DNA of 14,284 nucleotides, taken from assembly GCA_018713755.1 (NCBI GenBank), contig DVOG01000155.1, positions 1-14,284 on the forward strand, given 5' to 3'. Position 1 is the first letter of the stretch, and each line of letters begins with the position of its first letter. The notes under the pieces were generated by a model. It saw nothing but the letters and a program-made list of their open reading frames with translations, made no database searches and had not been told where the DNA came from. Below, one piece after another: positions 7,165-14,284 of this stretch. The DNA comes from Candidatus Spyradosoma merdigallinarum (GTDB lineage Bacteria; Verrucomicrobiota; Verrucomicrobiia; Opitutales; UBA953). The translations under genes were made by a program, and so were the position numbers.

Positions 7165-7797
7165 ATGGCGAAGCGCAGCGACGGCATAGAGACGCGGAAC
7201 AGAATCCTCGGAGCGGCGGCGCGCCTTTTTTCCGAAAAAGGCTTCCGGCAGACGTCGAATGCGGACATCTCGCGCGCGAGCGGCGTCAACAGCGCGCTCA
7301 TCAGCTATTATTTCGGGGACAAGGAAACGATTTACCGCGAAGCGTGGCAGCACAGCCTGCGCGCGGCGCTGGAAAAATACCCGCCCGACGGCGGCGTTCC
7401 CGCGCACGCTCCCGTGCGGAAGCGGCTGCGCGGCATCATCGACGCGGCGGTGCGCCGCTATTCGGATCCGTGCTGTTTCGACGGCGGCATTCTCAGCCAG
7501 GAAATCGCCTCGCCGACGGGGCTGCTCGAGGACGTTCATGAGCACACGATTTTCAGCCTGAGGGAAAATCTGCTGCGCGTCGCGGGCGAATATCTCGGAG
7601 AAAACGTCCCGCTCGAAGACCTGCGCATGTCGGTTTACGCCATCGTCGCGATGTGCACGTCCCCGCAGAAAAAAATCCAGCGCATCGAAAAGACGAAACC
7701 GTTCCCGTACGACGCGGAAAAGCGCGTCGACCACATTTTCCGCTTCTCCGCGGCGGGCCTGAACGCCGTGAAAAAGCTTTCGAAAAAATCCGCCTGA
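7165..7797 (+). CDS. TetR/AcrR family transcriptional regulator
   Basis: The 210-aa protein has an N-terminal helix-turn-helix domain. TRNRILGAAARLFSEKGFRQ (about 10-29) starts it, followed by TSNADISRASGVNSALISYYFGDKETIY, with the typical GV-x(6)-YYF-x-DK turn. The remaining ~150 residues form the ligand-binding, dimerisation domain; its FDGGILSQEIASPTG segment and overall length resemble the CecR/YbiH-type C-terminal domain, but this is a weak match. An AGGAAAG ribosome site lies 7 nt before the ATG. It is the first gene of a likely operon with the oxidoreductase genes (38-bp gap to the delta subunit) and faces the nitroreductase gene across its own presumed operator. A local repressor of both units, responding to an unknown small molecule or redox-active compound, is the simplest reading. 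Confidence 0.93.
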   Translation: MAKRSDGIETRNRILGAAARLFSEKGFRQTSNADISRASGVNSALISYYFGDKETIYREAWQHSLRAALEKYPPDGGVPAHAPVRKRLRGIIDAAVRRYSDPCCFDGGILSQEIASPTGLLEDVHEHTIFSLRENLLRVAGEYLGENVPLEDLRMSVYAIVAMCTSPQKKIQRIEKTKPFPYDAEKRVDHIFRFSAAGLNAVKKLSKKSA

Positions 7798-7835
7798 CGT
7801 TCCCGCGGAGCGCTTCCCATTCCCATTCGCGCATC

Positions 7836-8066
7836 ATGAAAAAGCGATACTTCCCGATAATCACAAACGACGAGTGCAAAGGCTGCGGCCGCTGCGTCAT
7901 CGCCTGTCCGAAAGGCGTCCTCGCGCTCGGCTCGGCGCTGAACGCGGCGGGGCTCCCCTTCGTTGCCGTCGAAAACGAAGAAGCGTGCACGGGCTGCTCG
8001 CTGTGTTTTTACACGTGCCCGGAACCGGGCGCAATCCGCATCGCCGAAGAAAAGGAGGACGAATAA
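7836..8066 (+). CDS. 2-oxoacid:ferredoxin oxidoreductase delta subunit (2x[4Fe-4S] ferredoxin)
   Basis: The 76-aa protein has two classical cluster motifs: C14-x2-C17-x2-C20-x3-C24 and C51-x2-C54-x2-C57-x3-C61, each followed by P. It is the small electron-transfer subunit that passes electrons from the TPP subunit to external ferredoxin. The start at 7836 was taken because it gives the standard short form MKKRYFPIITNDECKGCG; the frame is open further upstream but that part overlaps tetR. No good ribosome site precedes it. The stop (8064-8066) is followed one base later by the alpha-subunit ATG, so the two are translated together. The KorD versus VorD name depends on substrate, which is unresolved. 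Confidence 0.93.
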   Translation: MKKRYFPIITNDECKGCGRCVIACPKGVLALGSALNAAGLPFVAVENEEACTGCSLCFYTCPEPGAIRIAEEKEDE

Positions 8067-8067
8067 C

Positions 8068-9126
8068 ATGAGTTCGAAAAGCCTTTTGCTCTGCGGGAAC
8101 GAGGCGCTGGTCCACGGCGCGCTGCTCGCCGGATGCGACGCGTATTTCGGCTACCCGATCACGCCCGCCGGAGAAATCATCGAGTGCGCCGCAAAAAAAT
8201 TTCCGGAGCTCGGCCGCGTCTTCATTCAGGCGGAGAGCGAAATCGGCGCGATCTGCATGGTGATGGGCGCGGCGGCGGCGGGACAGCGCGCGATGACCGC
8301 GAGCAGCGGCCTCGGCATCAGCCTGATGCAGGAAGCCGTCTCTTATCTCGCCGGCATGGAAATTCCCTGCGTCATCGCCGACGTCATGCGCTGCGGCCCC
8401 GGCATCGGGAACATCAGCGTCGAACAGAGCGACTATTTTCAGGTCGTCAAAGGCGGCGGACACGGCGGCTACCGCTGCCCCGTGATCGCTCCCGCGAGCG
8501 CGCAGGAAATGTGCGCCGCGGCGTTCATGGCCTTCGAACTCGCCGAAAAATACCGCACGCCGGTCTACATTCTGACCGACGGCATGATCGGTCAGATGAT
8601 GGAGTCCGTCGCGCTGCCGGAGCCGCTCGAAAAATCCGCGCCCGCGCCTTACGCGCTCGCGCCCGGGAACGCGCGCGCGAACCATTTCACGTCGATTTAC
8701 CTTGATCCCGCGGAAATGGAAAAGAAAAACGAGGCGCTGCTCGCGAAATACCGCGAAATCGAAACGCGGGAACAGGACGCGGAACTTTGGCGGACGGACG
8801 ACGCGGACATCGTGCTCGTCGCCTACGGCATCATGTCCCGCCTCGCGAAAAACGCGATCGCGGAACTGCGCCGCTCGGGCGTCAAAGCCGGGCTCGTGCG
8901 GCCGAAGCGGCTGTTCCCGTTCCCGAAAGACGCGCTGAACGCGCTCGTTCCGCAGACGAAGAAATTTTTCGCCGTCGAGCTCAGCGGCGGGCAGATGATT
9001 GAAGACGTGAAGCTCGCAATCGAATGCCGCCGCCCCGTCGAACTCATTCACCGCGTCGGCGGAAAACTCATTTCCGTCGAGGAACTCGTCGCGAAAGTCA
9101 AGGCGGCCGCGGGAACGCATCTGTAA
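8068..9126 (+). CDS. 2-oxoacid:ferredoxin oxidoreductase alpha subunit (VorB/KorA type)
   Basis: The 352-aa protein is the alpha (pyrimidine-binding plus domain II) subunit of an oxygen-sensitive oxidoreductase that decarboxylates a 2-oxoacid to its acyl-CoA and reduces ferredoxin. Markers are FGYPITPAGEIIE (27-39), FIQAESEIGAICMVMGAAAAG (52-72, with the TPP-activating Glu), MTASSGLGISLMQEAVSYLAG (76-96), GPGIGN (110-115), QSDYFQVVKGGGHGGYR (120-136) and the C-terminal domain from about ADIVLVAYG. The length equals that of VorB annotated in many anaerobes (branched-chain 2-oxoacids), but KorA (2-oxoglutarate) is equally possible. A strong GGAGG at 8054-8058, within the delta gene's end, with 9-nt spacing, fixes the start at 8068. 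It is the second structural gene of the operon. Confidence 0.95.
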   Translation: MSSKSLLLCGNEALVHGALLAGCDAYFGYPITPAGEIIECAAKKFPELGRVFIQAESEIGAICMVMGAAAAGQRAMTASSGLGISLMQEAVSYLAGMEIPCVIADVMRCGPGIGNISVEQSDYFQVVKGGGHGGYRCPVIAPASAQEMCAAAFMAFELAEKYRTPVYILTDGMIGQMMESVALPEPLEKSAPAPYALAPGNARANHFTSIYLDPAEMEKKNEALLAKYREIETREQDAELWRTDDADIVLVAYGIMSRLAKNAIAELRRSGVKAGLVRPKRLFPFPKDALNALVPQTKKFFAVELSGGQMIEDVKLAIECRRPVELIHRVGGKLISVEELVAKVKAAAGTHL

Positions 9127-9144
9127 AAATTCGATACGCGAATC

Positions 9145-10638
9145 ATGAAAACCATCCGCATCATCAAGGACCGCCCGGCGGGGTTTCTCCCCGAATTCGC
9201 CGAACGCCCGGCGCCGCTCCGCCGCAGCACGCATTACTGCCCCGGCTGCGGACACGGCGTCCTGCACAAAATCGTCGCGGAGGCGATAGCCGAGTTCGGC
9301 ATCAAGGACCGCACGACGTTCATTTCGCCCGTCGGCTGCGCGGTTTTCGGCTACTACTACATGGACTGCTTCGGCATCTCCACGCCGCACGGCCGCGCTC
9401 CCGCCGTCGCGACCGGGCTTTCCCGCGCGCACGGGAACGGCGTCGTCATTTCCTACCAGGGCGACGGCGATCTCGCCGCGATCGGCTTCAACGAATTCAT
9501 CCACACCGTCAACCGCGGAGAAAACATCTGCTACATCTTCGTGAACAACGCGATTTACGGCATGACCGGCGGGCAGATGGCGCCGACGACGCTCGTCGGG
9601 CAAAAAACGTCGACGACGCCGCGCGGTCGCGACGCCGCGCTGGACGGGCTCCCGTTCCGCGTCGCGGAAATCGTCGCCTCGCAGCCGAATCCGGTCTACG
9701 TCGAACGCGTCGCGCTGAGCACGCCGAAAGAAATCATGAAGGCGCGCGCGGCGATCCGCAAAGCGATAAAGAACACGGCGGAGCGCAAGGGGCTTTCCTT
9801 CGTCGAGGTGCTTTCGCCGTGCCCCGTCGGACTCAAGAAAGACGCGGCGGGCGTTTCGAAATTCATCGACGAGGAAATGACGAAAATTTTCCCGCTCGGG
9901 AAATTCAAGGACGTCTCCGCGGAACGCGTTCCCGCGGCGGAACGCGTTCCCGTCTACGACAAGGAAAAAGTCCGCGCCGCGCTGTTCCCGCCGGACGACG
10001 GCGCGGCGGGCGGCGTTCCCGCGGATTTCCGCAACAGATCGCAGATTTTCGACAAGGAGCGCCGCATAAAGGTCGCCGGCGCGGGCGGGCAAGGCGTGCT
10101 TTCGCTCGCCTTCATCATCGCGCACATGGGACGTCTGCGGAACTTCAACGTCACGTATCTGCCGACCTACGGCCCGGAAATGCGCGGCGGCACGGCGGAC
10201 TGCTCGGTCGTCGTCTCACGCGGAGAAATCGCCTCGCCCGTCGTCGACGCGAACGCGAACATGCTCATCGCGCTCAACCGCCCTTCGCTCGAAAAATACC
10301 TGCCGCAGCTGAAGCCGACGGGCATCGTCATCTACGATTCGTCGAACATTCCGCTCCCGCGGCTCGGAGCGAACCAGGTCGCCTACGGCGTTCCCGCGGC
10401 GCAGACCGCGCTCGAGTCCGGAAATCCGCGTTGTGCGAACGCTCTGATTCTCGGCGCGTTCGCGCGCATGATGGACGAACTTTTCCTGACGCCGGAAGAC
10501 GCCGCGGACTTCACCTCCGTCGTCGAAGCCGCCGTGCGCGAATGTTTCGCCGACAAGCCGAAAATCATCGCCTCCAACATCGAGGCGTTCCGCGTCGGCA
10601 AGGAAAAGTCCTTCCGCGCGGTCTCCTCTGGCCGTTAG
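9145..10638 (+). CDS. fused beta-gamma subunit of 2-oxoacid:ferredoxin oxidoreductase
   Basis: The 497-aa protein joins two normally separate subunits. Residues 1 to ~255 are the TPP-binding beta subunit: YCPGCGHG (31-38), SPVGCAVFGYYYMD (61-74), the Mg2+/TPP motif QGDGDLAAIGFNE (105-117) and NNAIYGMTGGQMAPTT (134-149). Residues ~305-497 are the gamma subunit: RIKVAGAGGQGVLSLAFIIA (307-326) and YLPTYGPEMRGGTADCSVVVS (338-358). The linker (about 256-304) is proline- and alanine-rich and contains a duplicated AERVPA/AERVPV block. Such beta-gamma fusions are known in several anaerobic lineages. With the delta and alpha genes upstream (18-bp gap) the complex is complete: one TPP site, CoA acylation and ferredoxin reduction in the cytoplasm. 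No clear ribosome site precedes the ATG. Substrate (2-oxoglutarate or branched-chain) is undetermined. Confidence 0.95.
   Translation: MKTIRIIKDRPAGFLPEFAERPAPLRRSTHYCPGCGHGVLHKIVAEAIAEFGIKDRTTFISPVGCAVFGYYYMDCFGISTPHGRAPAVATGLSRAHGNGVVISYQGDGDLAAIGFNEFIHTVNRGENICYIFVNNAIYGMTGGQMAPTTLVGQKTSTTPRGRDAALDGLPFRVAEIVASQPNPVYVERVALSTPKEIMKARAAIRKAIKNTAERKGLSFVEVLSPCPVGLKKDAAGVSKFIDEEMTKIFPLGKFKDVSAERVPAAERVPVYDKEKVRAALFPPDDGAAGGVPADFRNRSQIFDKERRIKVAGAGGQGVLSLAFIIAHMGRLRNFNVTYLPTYGPEMRGGTADCSVVVSRGEIASPVVDANANMLIALNRPSLEKYLPQLKPTGIVIYDSSNIPLPRLGANQVAYGVPAAQTALESGNPRCANALILGAFARMMDELFLTPEDAADFTSVVEAAVRECFADKPKIIASNIEAFRVGKEKSFRAVSSGR
9919..9952 (+). repeat. 18-bp tandem duplication of the genome motif in the fusion linker
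   Basis: GCGGAACGCGTTCCCGCG at 9919-9936 is followed directly by a second copy whose first 16 bases are identical. Each copy contains the 12-bp palindrome GGAACGCGTTCC and encodes AERVPA or AERVPV. It lies exactly in the beta-gamma linker, where length change is tolerated. Confidence 0.85.
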
Positions 10639-10646
10639 CCCCGTCC

Positions 10647-10664
10647 CGCGCGTGCAGACGCGCG
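10647..10664 (+). terminator. possible terminator of the oxidoreductase operon
   Basis: A 7-bp perfect stem CGCGCGT/ACGCGCG with a 4-nt loop begins 8 bp after the operon stop codon. Only a short AAATTTTCC follows, about 13 bp later, so the U tract is poor. The position supports a role in ending transcription; the structure alone is modest. Confidence 0.4.
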
Positions 10665-10697
10665 CCTCGAGAAATCCCGGGAAATTTTCCAAGGGAC

Positions 10698-10740
10698 AAA
10701 AAAAAAAGCGCTCCCGCGGCGGAAAATCCCGCGGGAACGC
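10698..10740 (-). terminator. rho-independent terminator of the PEP-CTERM gene, built from the genome motif
   Basis: Reading on -, GCGTTCCCGCGG (10740-10729) pairs with CCGCGGGAGCGC (10719-10708) through 12 pairs, one of them G-U, around a 9-nt loop. A run of ten T follows at once (10707-10698). It lies 30 bp past the PEP-CTERM stop. The G-U sits where the motif GTTCCC meets its variant GCTCCC, so the stem makes a wobble on the - RNA but a mismatch on +. Confidence 0.85.
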
Positions 10741-10769
10741 GAACCTAAAATAAACCTACAAAACAAGGA

Positions 10770-11456
10770 TTATCTGCGGCGGCGGCGGGAAGCCACCAGC
10801 GCCAACGCGCCCAGGCCGGCAAGCAGGCCAAACGCCGAGGGCTCAGGAATCGAACTCGAAGTCTCAATCGACAACTTCGGCATGTGCTGTCCCAGCCACT
10901 TATTAAGGGTTTCATTATTGTAGGTCCCGTCTCCCTTAGGAAGACCACCCTGATCCAGAAGGCTGAGCGAGATGCCGACCGCCTCGGTCTTGTATTCATC
11001 GAACGTATCCACGGAATCCGCCGTAGCCGACGAACTGACGAACAGCATCTGGTATTGAGCCGTGCTGCTGATGCTGACGTTTTTAAAGGTGAACTCCAGC
11101 TCCTGGTTGACAGAAGCGATGGAGACCGTATTGTCTGAAAGCCCGACGAACGTTCCCGTCATTCCGTCGTCAATGTAAGCATACACCGCCAGTTTCACGT
11201 CTCCGGTATACATGCCGGTGTTATCGTCGCGGTTCCACACGGAAACGCTGTCCAGAGAAACGGTTTCAGGCAACGTCACCGACGACGACGCTTCGTCCAC
11301 CGTGTTCATGAACGTATCGTCCAGCGCGACCGTGAAACCGTAACAACCGTTCGCTTTATCAGCAGTGCCGGTCGTAAGCGACGTCGTATAGACCGCCGCG
11401 TTCGTTAAAACGGTTCCCGCCGAAAGGAGAACCGCGAGCGTTAGACATTTTTTCAT
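10770..11456 (-). CDS. PEP-CTERM sorting-domain protein of unknown function
   Basis: The 228-aa protein has a Sec signal peptide (MKKCLTLAVLLSAGTVLTNA, residues 1-20), a Ser/Thr/Asp-rich domain predicted to be mostly beta strand, and a textbook PEP-CTERM tail. The tail has PEPS at 204-207, the hydrophobic segment AFGLLAGLGALALVA and a terminal RRRRR. Such tails are recognised and cleaved by an exosortase (EpsH/XrtA family), and the mature protein goes to the cell surface or extracellular matrix. No exosortase or glycan-synthesis gene is in the window, so this is an orphan substrate. The middle domain resembles the many lineage-specific PEP-CTERM proteins of Verrucomicrobiota and has no motif I recognise. 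Composition is more balanced than in neighbours, and the 5' region is AT-rich with long A and T runs. It has its own terminator. Confidence 0.9.
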   Translation of the reverse strand: MKKCLTLAVLLSAGTVLTNAAVYTTSLTTGTADKANGCYGFTVALDDTFMNTVDEASSSVTLPETVSLDSVSVWNRDDNTGMYTGDVKLAVYAYIDDGMTGTFVGLSDNTVSIASVNQELEFTFKNVSISSTAQYQMLFVSSSATADSVDTFDEYKTEAVGISLSLLDQGGLPKGDGTYNNETLNKWLGQHMPKLSIETSSSIPEPSAFGLLAGLGALALVASRRRRR

Positions 11457-11680
11457 ATCTGTATTAATTGAGGCTATTATTTTTTTTCGTGAAACTGAGC
11501 CGCGGAGCGATTTCTCCGCAAACCAAGCTCAATTTCCGGCGCCAAATCTATCAAAAAAAAAAGTAGCCAAGTCTATTCTGAAAAAATTTTCCTTTTTTTT
11601 CGAAAAGCCCTCGACCCGCGCGGGAACGCCGGGGACCGCCTTTTCGCCGAAGGACCTGCTCTCGTCTCGGGATAAACGGG
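11457..11680 (-). promoter_or_regulatory. AT-rich upstream region of the PEP-CTERM gene
   Basis: Between the PEP-CTERM start and the serS 3' hairpin the sequence holds several A/T tracts: nine T near 11480-11488, ten A near 11553-11562, and A6/T4 plus T8 near 11581-11600. There is also a small GCGGAG/CTCCGC hairpin near 11512-11529. A promoter for the PEP-CTERM gene must lie here. I cannot pick one -35/-10 pair with confidence, and no ribosome site is visible before the ATG. Confidence 0.35.
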
Positions 11681-11718
11681 AACGGGAGAAGCCGCCCATG
11701 ACCGCCGCTTCTCCCGTT
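11681..11718 (-). terminator. hairpin downstream of serS, probable terminator
   Basis: A 12-bp perfect inverted repeat, AACGGGAGAAGC (11681-11692) and GCTTCTCCCGTT (11707-11718), flanks a 14-nt loop, 32 bp past the serS stop. Reading on - the tail is only CCCGTTTATCC, so a U tract is weak. The position after ndk-serS and the stem strength favour a 3'-end function. Confidence 0.5.
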
Positions 11719-11750
11719 CGCGAGTTTCTTCAAACGCCTCCGGCGGAGAT

Positions 11751-13031
11751 TTACGCCTTCGGTTCTCCGACGAAATCCTTGCCGTAATATTTGCGGAGCG
11801 CTTCGGGAACGCGGACCGTCCCGTCGGGCTGAACGTTGTTTTCGAGAATCGCCGCGAGCACGCGCGGCAGCCCGAGCCCGGAGCCGTTGAGCGTGTGGAC
11901 GGTTTCGGCCTTCCCGCCGTCTTTCGGGCGGAAGCGGATGCCTGCGCGCCGCGCCTGGAAATCCGTGAAGCACGAGCAGCTCGACACTTCGAGCCAGCGC
12001 TTCTGTCCGCCGGCGAAAACCTCGAGGTCATACTGCTTGGCGTGCGGGAACCCGATGTCGCCCGTGCAGATCAGCAGCACGCGATACGGCAGATTCAGTT
12101 TCTGCAGCAGGCGCGCCGCGTCGTCCTTGAGCGATTCCAGCTCTTCGAACGAATGCTTCGGATGCGTCCATTTGACGAGCTCCACTTTGTCGAACTGATG
12201 CAGCCGATTCAGCCCGCGCACGTTCGCGCCCCAGCTTCCCGCTTCGCGGCGGAAGCACGGCGTGTAGGCGCAGCGCCGCACGGGAAGATCGCGCTCGTCG
12301 ATGATTTCGTCGCGGAAGAAATTCGTGACGGGAACTTCCGCCGTCGGAATCATGTAAAAATCGTCTTCCGGAGCGTAATACATCTGCCCTTCTTTGTCGG
12401 GCAGCTGCCCCGTGGCGGTCGCGGACGCGGGATTGACCATGATCGGCGCCATCACCTCCTCGTAGCCGGCGGCATGCGCTTCGTCGAGGCAGAACTGAAT
12501 CAGCGAGCGCAACAGGCGCGCCATGTCGCCGACGTAGAACGGGAACCCCGCTCCCGTAACCTTGACGCCGCGCTTGAAATCGACCGCCTTTTCGAACCAC
12601 GGCAGCTCCCAGTGCGGGACCGCCAGCGGCGAAACGAGCTGCGCGGGATCGCCCCACGTTCCCGCGACGACGTTGTCGTTCTCGTTCTTGCCCACGGGAA
12701 CGCTTTCGTCGGGAATGTTCGGCACGGTCAGATAAAGCTTGCGCCATTCCTCTTCGACTTCGGAGACTTTCTTTTCGAGCTCCTTCGTCTCGGCGGAAAT
12801 TTTTTTCATTTCTCCGACCTTGGCGAGAAATTCCGGCGAGCCTTTCTTCATCGCCGCCATTTCCTTGTTCGCGGCGTTCTGCGCGGCGCGCGCGGCCTCG
12901 AACTCGCTCACGAGCGCGCGGCGTTTCGCGTCGCACGCGAGCAGCGCGTCGAAATCCACGTCGAACTTCTTCGTCGCCAAACGCGCGCGAATCATGTCGA
13001 TGTTTTCGCGGAAAAACTTGATGTCCAGCAT
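11751..13031 (-). CDS. serS: seryl-tRNA synthetase
   Basis: The 426-aa protein is a class II aminoacyl-tRNA synthetase that charges tRNA-Ser (and tRNA-Sec if present). Residues 1 to ~100 are the N-terminal antiparallel coiled-coil arm that grips the long variable arm of tRNA-Ser, visible as an A/E/K-rich stretch (SEFEAARAAQNAANKEMAAM through KELEKKVSEVEEEW). The catalytic core follows with motif 2 FRREAGSWGANVRGLNRLHQ, CSCFTDFQARR, and motif 3 in HTLNGSGLGLPRVLAAILEN, which carries the family NGSGL. Length is normal. ATG 13031 is preceded by AGGAG with 9-nt spacing. The ndk stop is 44 bp upstream, so ndk-serS is a likely operon. The gene is marked by several GGGAAC motif copies. Confidence 0.97.
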   Translation of the reverse strand: MLDIKFFRENIDMIRARLATKKFDVDFDALLACDAKRRALVSEFEAARAAQNAANKEMAAMKKGSPEFLAKVGEMKKISAETKELEKKVSEVEEEWRKLYLTVPNIPDESVPVGKNENDNVVAGTWGDPAQLVSPLAVPHWELPWFEKAVDFKRGVKVTGAGFPFYVGDMARLLRSLIQFCLDEAHAAGYEEVMAPIMVNPASATATGQLPDKEGQMYYAPEDDFYMIPTAEVPVTNFFRDEIIDERDLPVRRCAYTPCFRREAGSWGANVRGLNRLHQFDKVELVKWTHPKHSFEELESLKDDAARLLQKLNLPYRVLLICTGDIGFPHAKQYDLEVFAGGQKRWLEVSSCSCFTDFQARRAGIRFRPKDGGKAETVHTLNGSGLGLPRVLAAILENNVQPDGTVRVPEALRKYYGKDFVGEPKA

Positions 13032-13075
13032 GATTTCGCTCCTGCGAAAAAAGAAAGAAAGGAAGGAAGCGGACC

Positions 13076-13501
13076 TCAGGCGAAAATTTCTTCCTGCGGG
13101 AAGAAGCGGGCGATTTCCGCCGCGGCGCTTTCTTCGCCGTCGGAAGCGTGGCAGACGTTGTAAGTCACGATTTCCTTGTTCCCGAAATCGCCGCGGATCG
13201 TTCCCGCGGGAGCGGCGGCGGACTTCGTCGGGCCGAGCAGTTCCCGCGCCTTCGCGATCGCGTTCTCGCCTTTGAGCACGGCGGCGACGACCGGGCGGGA
13301 TTTCATCCAGTTCGAGAGAAAATCGAAATACGGCTCGTTCACGAGGTGCGCGTAGTGAGAGCGCACGAGCGCGTCGTCGATGCGGAGCATCCTGCACGCG
13401 GCGAGCGTGAGCCCCGCCTTTTCGAAACGCGCGAGCACCGTTCCCATGAGATTTTTCTCCATGCAGTCCGGTTTGAAAATGATGAGAGTTTTCTGAATCA
13501 T
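13076..13501 (-). CDS. ndk: nucleoside diphosphate kinase
   Basis: The 141-aa protein has the standard bacterial NDK length. It moves the gamma-phosphate from ATP to NDPs through a phosphohistidine. His118 in NVCHASD is the catalytic residue, with Gly replaced by Ala in the usual NxxHGSD signature. Other conserved parts are TLIIFKPD (5-12, with the nucleotide-contacting Lys11), LARFEKAGL (23-31), SRPVVAAVLKGENAIAKARELLGPT (68-92) and GTIRGDFG (100-107). The start MIQKTLIIFKPD matches the family N-terminus; the upstream TTGCAATTTT offers no ribosome site, so translation may be weakly initiated or leaderless. It is first in the ndk-serS pair. Confidence 0.96.
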   Translation of the reverse strand: MIQKTLIIFKPDCMEKNLMGTVLARFEKAGLTLAACRMLRIDDALVRSHYAHLVNEPYFDFLSNWMKSRPVVAAVLKGENAIAKARELLGPTKSAAAPAGTIRGDFGNKEIVTYNVCHASDGEESAAAEIARFFPQEEIFA

Positions 13502-13683
13502 AAAATTGCAAAAGCGTTTCAAGAAAACCCTTTTTCGGCCGTTCCCGCAAGAAGAGAATGAGCGGAGCGCGCCTCGGCGCCCGCCGGATCGCCCGGCACA
13601 GAACGCCGCGCCCTTCGTCGTCGCGTCCGGCGGCGGCGGATAAAGGATCGCCGCGGGAACGCCGATACATGAAAAAGGGAAAA

Positions 13684-14083
<400 letters not shown>

Positions 14084-14161
14084 GCCGCCTATCGTCCTTT
14101 TTTTTTCGGGGGAACGCAACGCTCTTTTTGCGCGCCCAAGAAATTCTCGGCGAACGGCGAC

Positions 14162-14206
14162 GCGGGAACGCGAGCACAATTTTGGTTGTCGGAAACGCGT
14201 TCCCGC
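14162..14206 (-). terminator. motif-pair hairpin just past a membrane-protein stop
   Basis: GCGGGAACGCG (14162-14172) and CGCGTTCCCGC (14196-14206) form an 11-bp perfect inverted repeat with an inner ACAA/TTGT pairing. It begins 4 bp after the stop codon of the gene entering from the right. There is no U tract, so it may stabilise the 3' end or act with Rho. Confidence 0.4.
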
Positions 14207-14210
14207 CGCA

Positions 14211-14284
14211 TTATGAAAATCTCTTTTTTTTCCGAAAAATCCCGATGAGCAGCAGACCCACGAAAACCGCGCCGCGAAACACGC
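14211..14284 (-). CDS. C-terminus of an unidentified membrane protein (5' truncated)
   Basis: The last 23 codons of a - strand frame read VFRGAVFVGLLLIGIFRKKK then RFS and TAA. A hydrophobic stretch followed by a cluster of basic residues is typical of a final membrane helix with a cytoplasmic tail. Too little is present to name the protein. It would be transcribed toward rnpB, with a strong inverted repeat immediately after the stop. Confidence 0.45.
   Translation of the reverse strand, partial: VFRGAVFVGLLLIGIFRKKKRFS

Noticed and set aside
7897..10125. A 742-codon - strand open frame opposite the oxidoreductase genes.
   Set aside because: The + strand carries clear delta, alpha and beta-gamma subunits with all motifs; the - frame has no domain and follows only from GC-rich third positions.

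Overview
The window reads as a chromosomal segment of a high-GC bacterium, most likely a gut-associated member of the Verrucomicrobiota or a related PVC lineage. The pointers are a PEP-CTERM surface protein, a GH110 alpha-galactosidase of the type found in mucus-degrading gut bacteria, an anaerobic 2-oxoacid:ferredoxin oxidoreductase, and a very abundant short motif, GCGGGAACGC/GCGTTCCCGC. The phylum call is an inference; no 16S or other decisive marker is present.

Layout. At the left edge is the C-terminus of a membrane protein on +. Convergent to it is a - strand pair, leuC followed 5 nt later by an inositol-monophosphatase-family gene. Next comes a low-GC block of about 2.8 kb (roughly 2450-5280). 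It carries one intact gene, a secreted GH110 alpha-1,3-galactosidase, flanked by about 0.55 kb of apparently decayed, gene-free DNA on each side. The block ends at the 3' side of a tRNA-Lys(CTT) gene with a strong terminator. The high-GC backbone then resumes with a DMT/EamA transporter and a nitroreductase, both on -. These diverge from a TetR regulator and a three-gene operon for a 2-oxoacid:ferredoxin oxidoreductase (delta, alpha, and fused beta-gamma). A near-perfect 29-bp palindrome sits between nitroreductase and tetR and is the obvious operator. Beyond the oxidoreductase lie an orphan PEP-CTERM protein, serS, ndk and the RNase P RNA gene rnpB, all on -, and then the C-terminus of another membrane protein at the right edge.

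How the genes work together. The TetR unit plausibly coordinates a flavin nitroreductase with low-potential ferredoxin-linked 2-oxoacid metabolism. leuC belongs to leucine synthesis, but its partner leuD is not beside it. serS, ndk and rnpB are housekeeping genes. The GH110 gene looks acquired and would let the cell remove alpha-1,3-linked galactose, as in blood-group-B glycans.

The most striking feature is the motif. Counting by eye gives about 58 copies of GTTCCC/GGGAAC. They occur in coding sequence in all reading frames, in intergenic DNA, in terminator stems and inside rnpB, but almost never in the GH110 block. Its 10-bp core is a mini-hairpin (GCG-GGAA-CGC) with a GNRA-type loop. It behaves as a DNA-level genome signature comparable in style to cyanobacterial HIP1, with unknown function.
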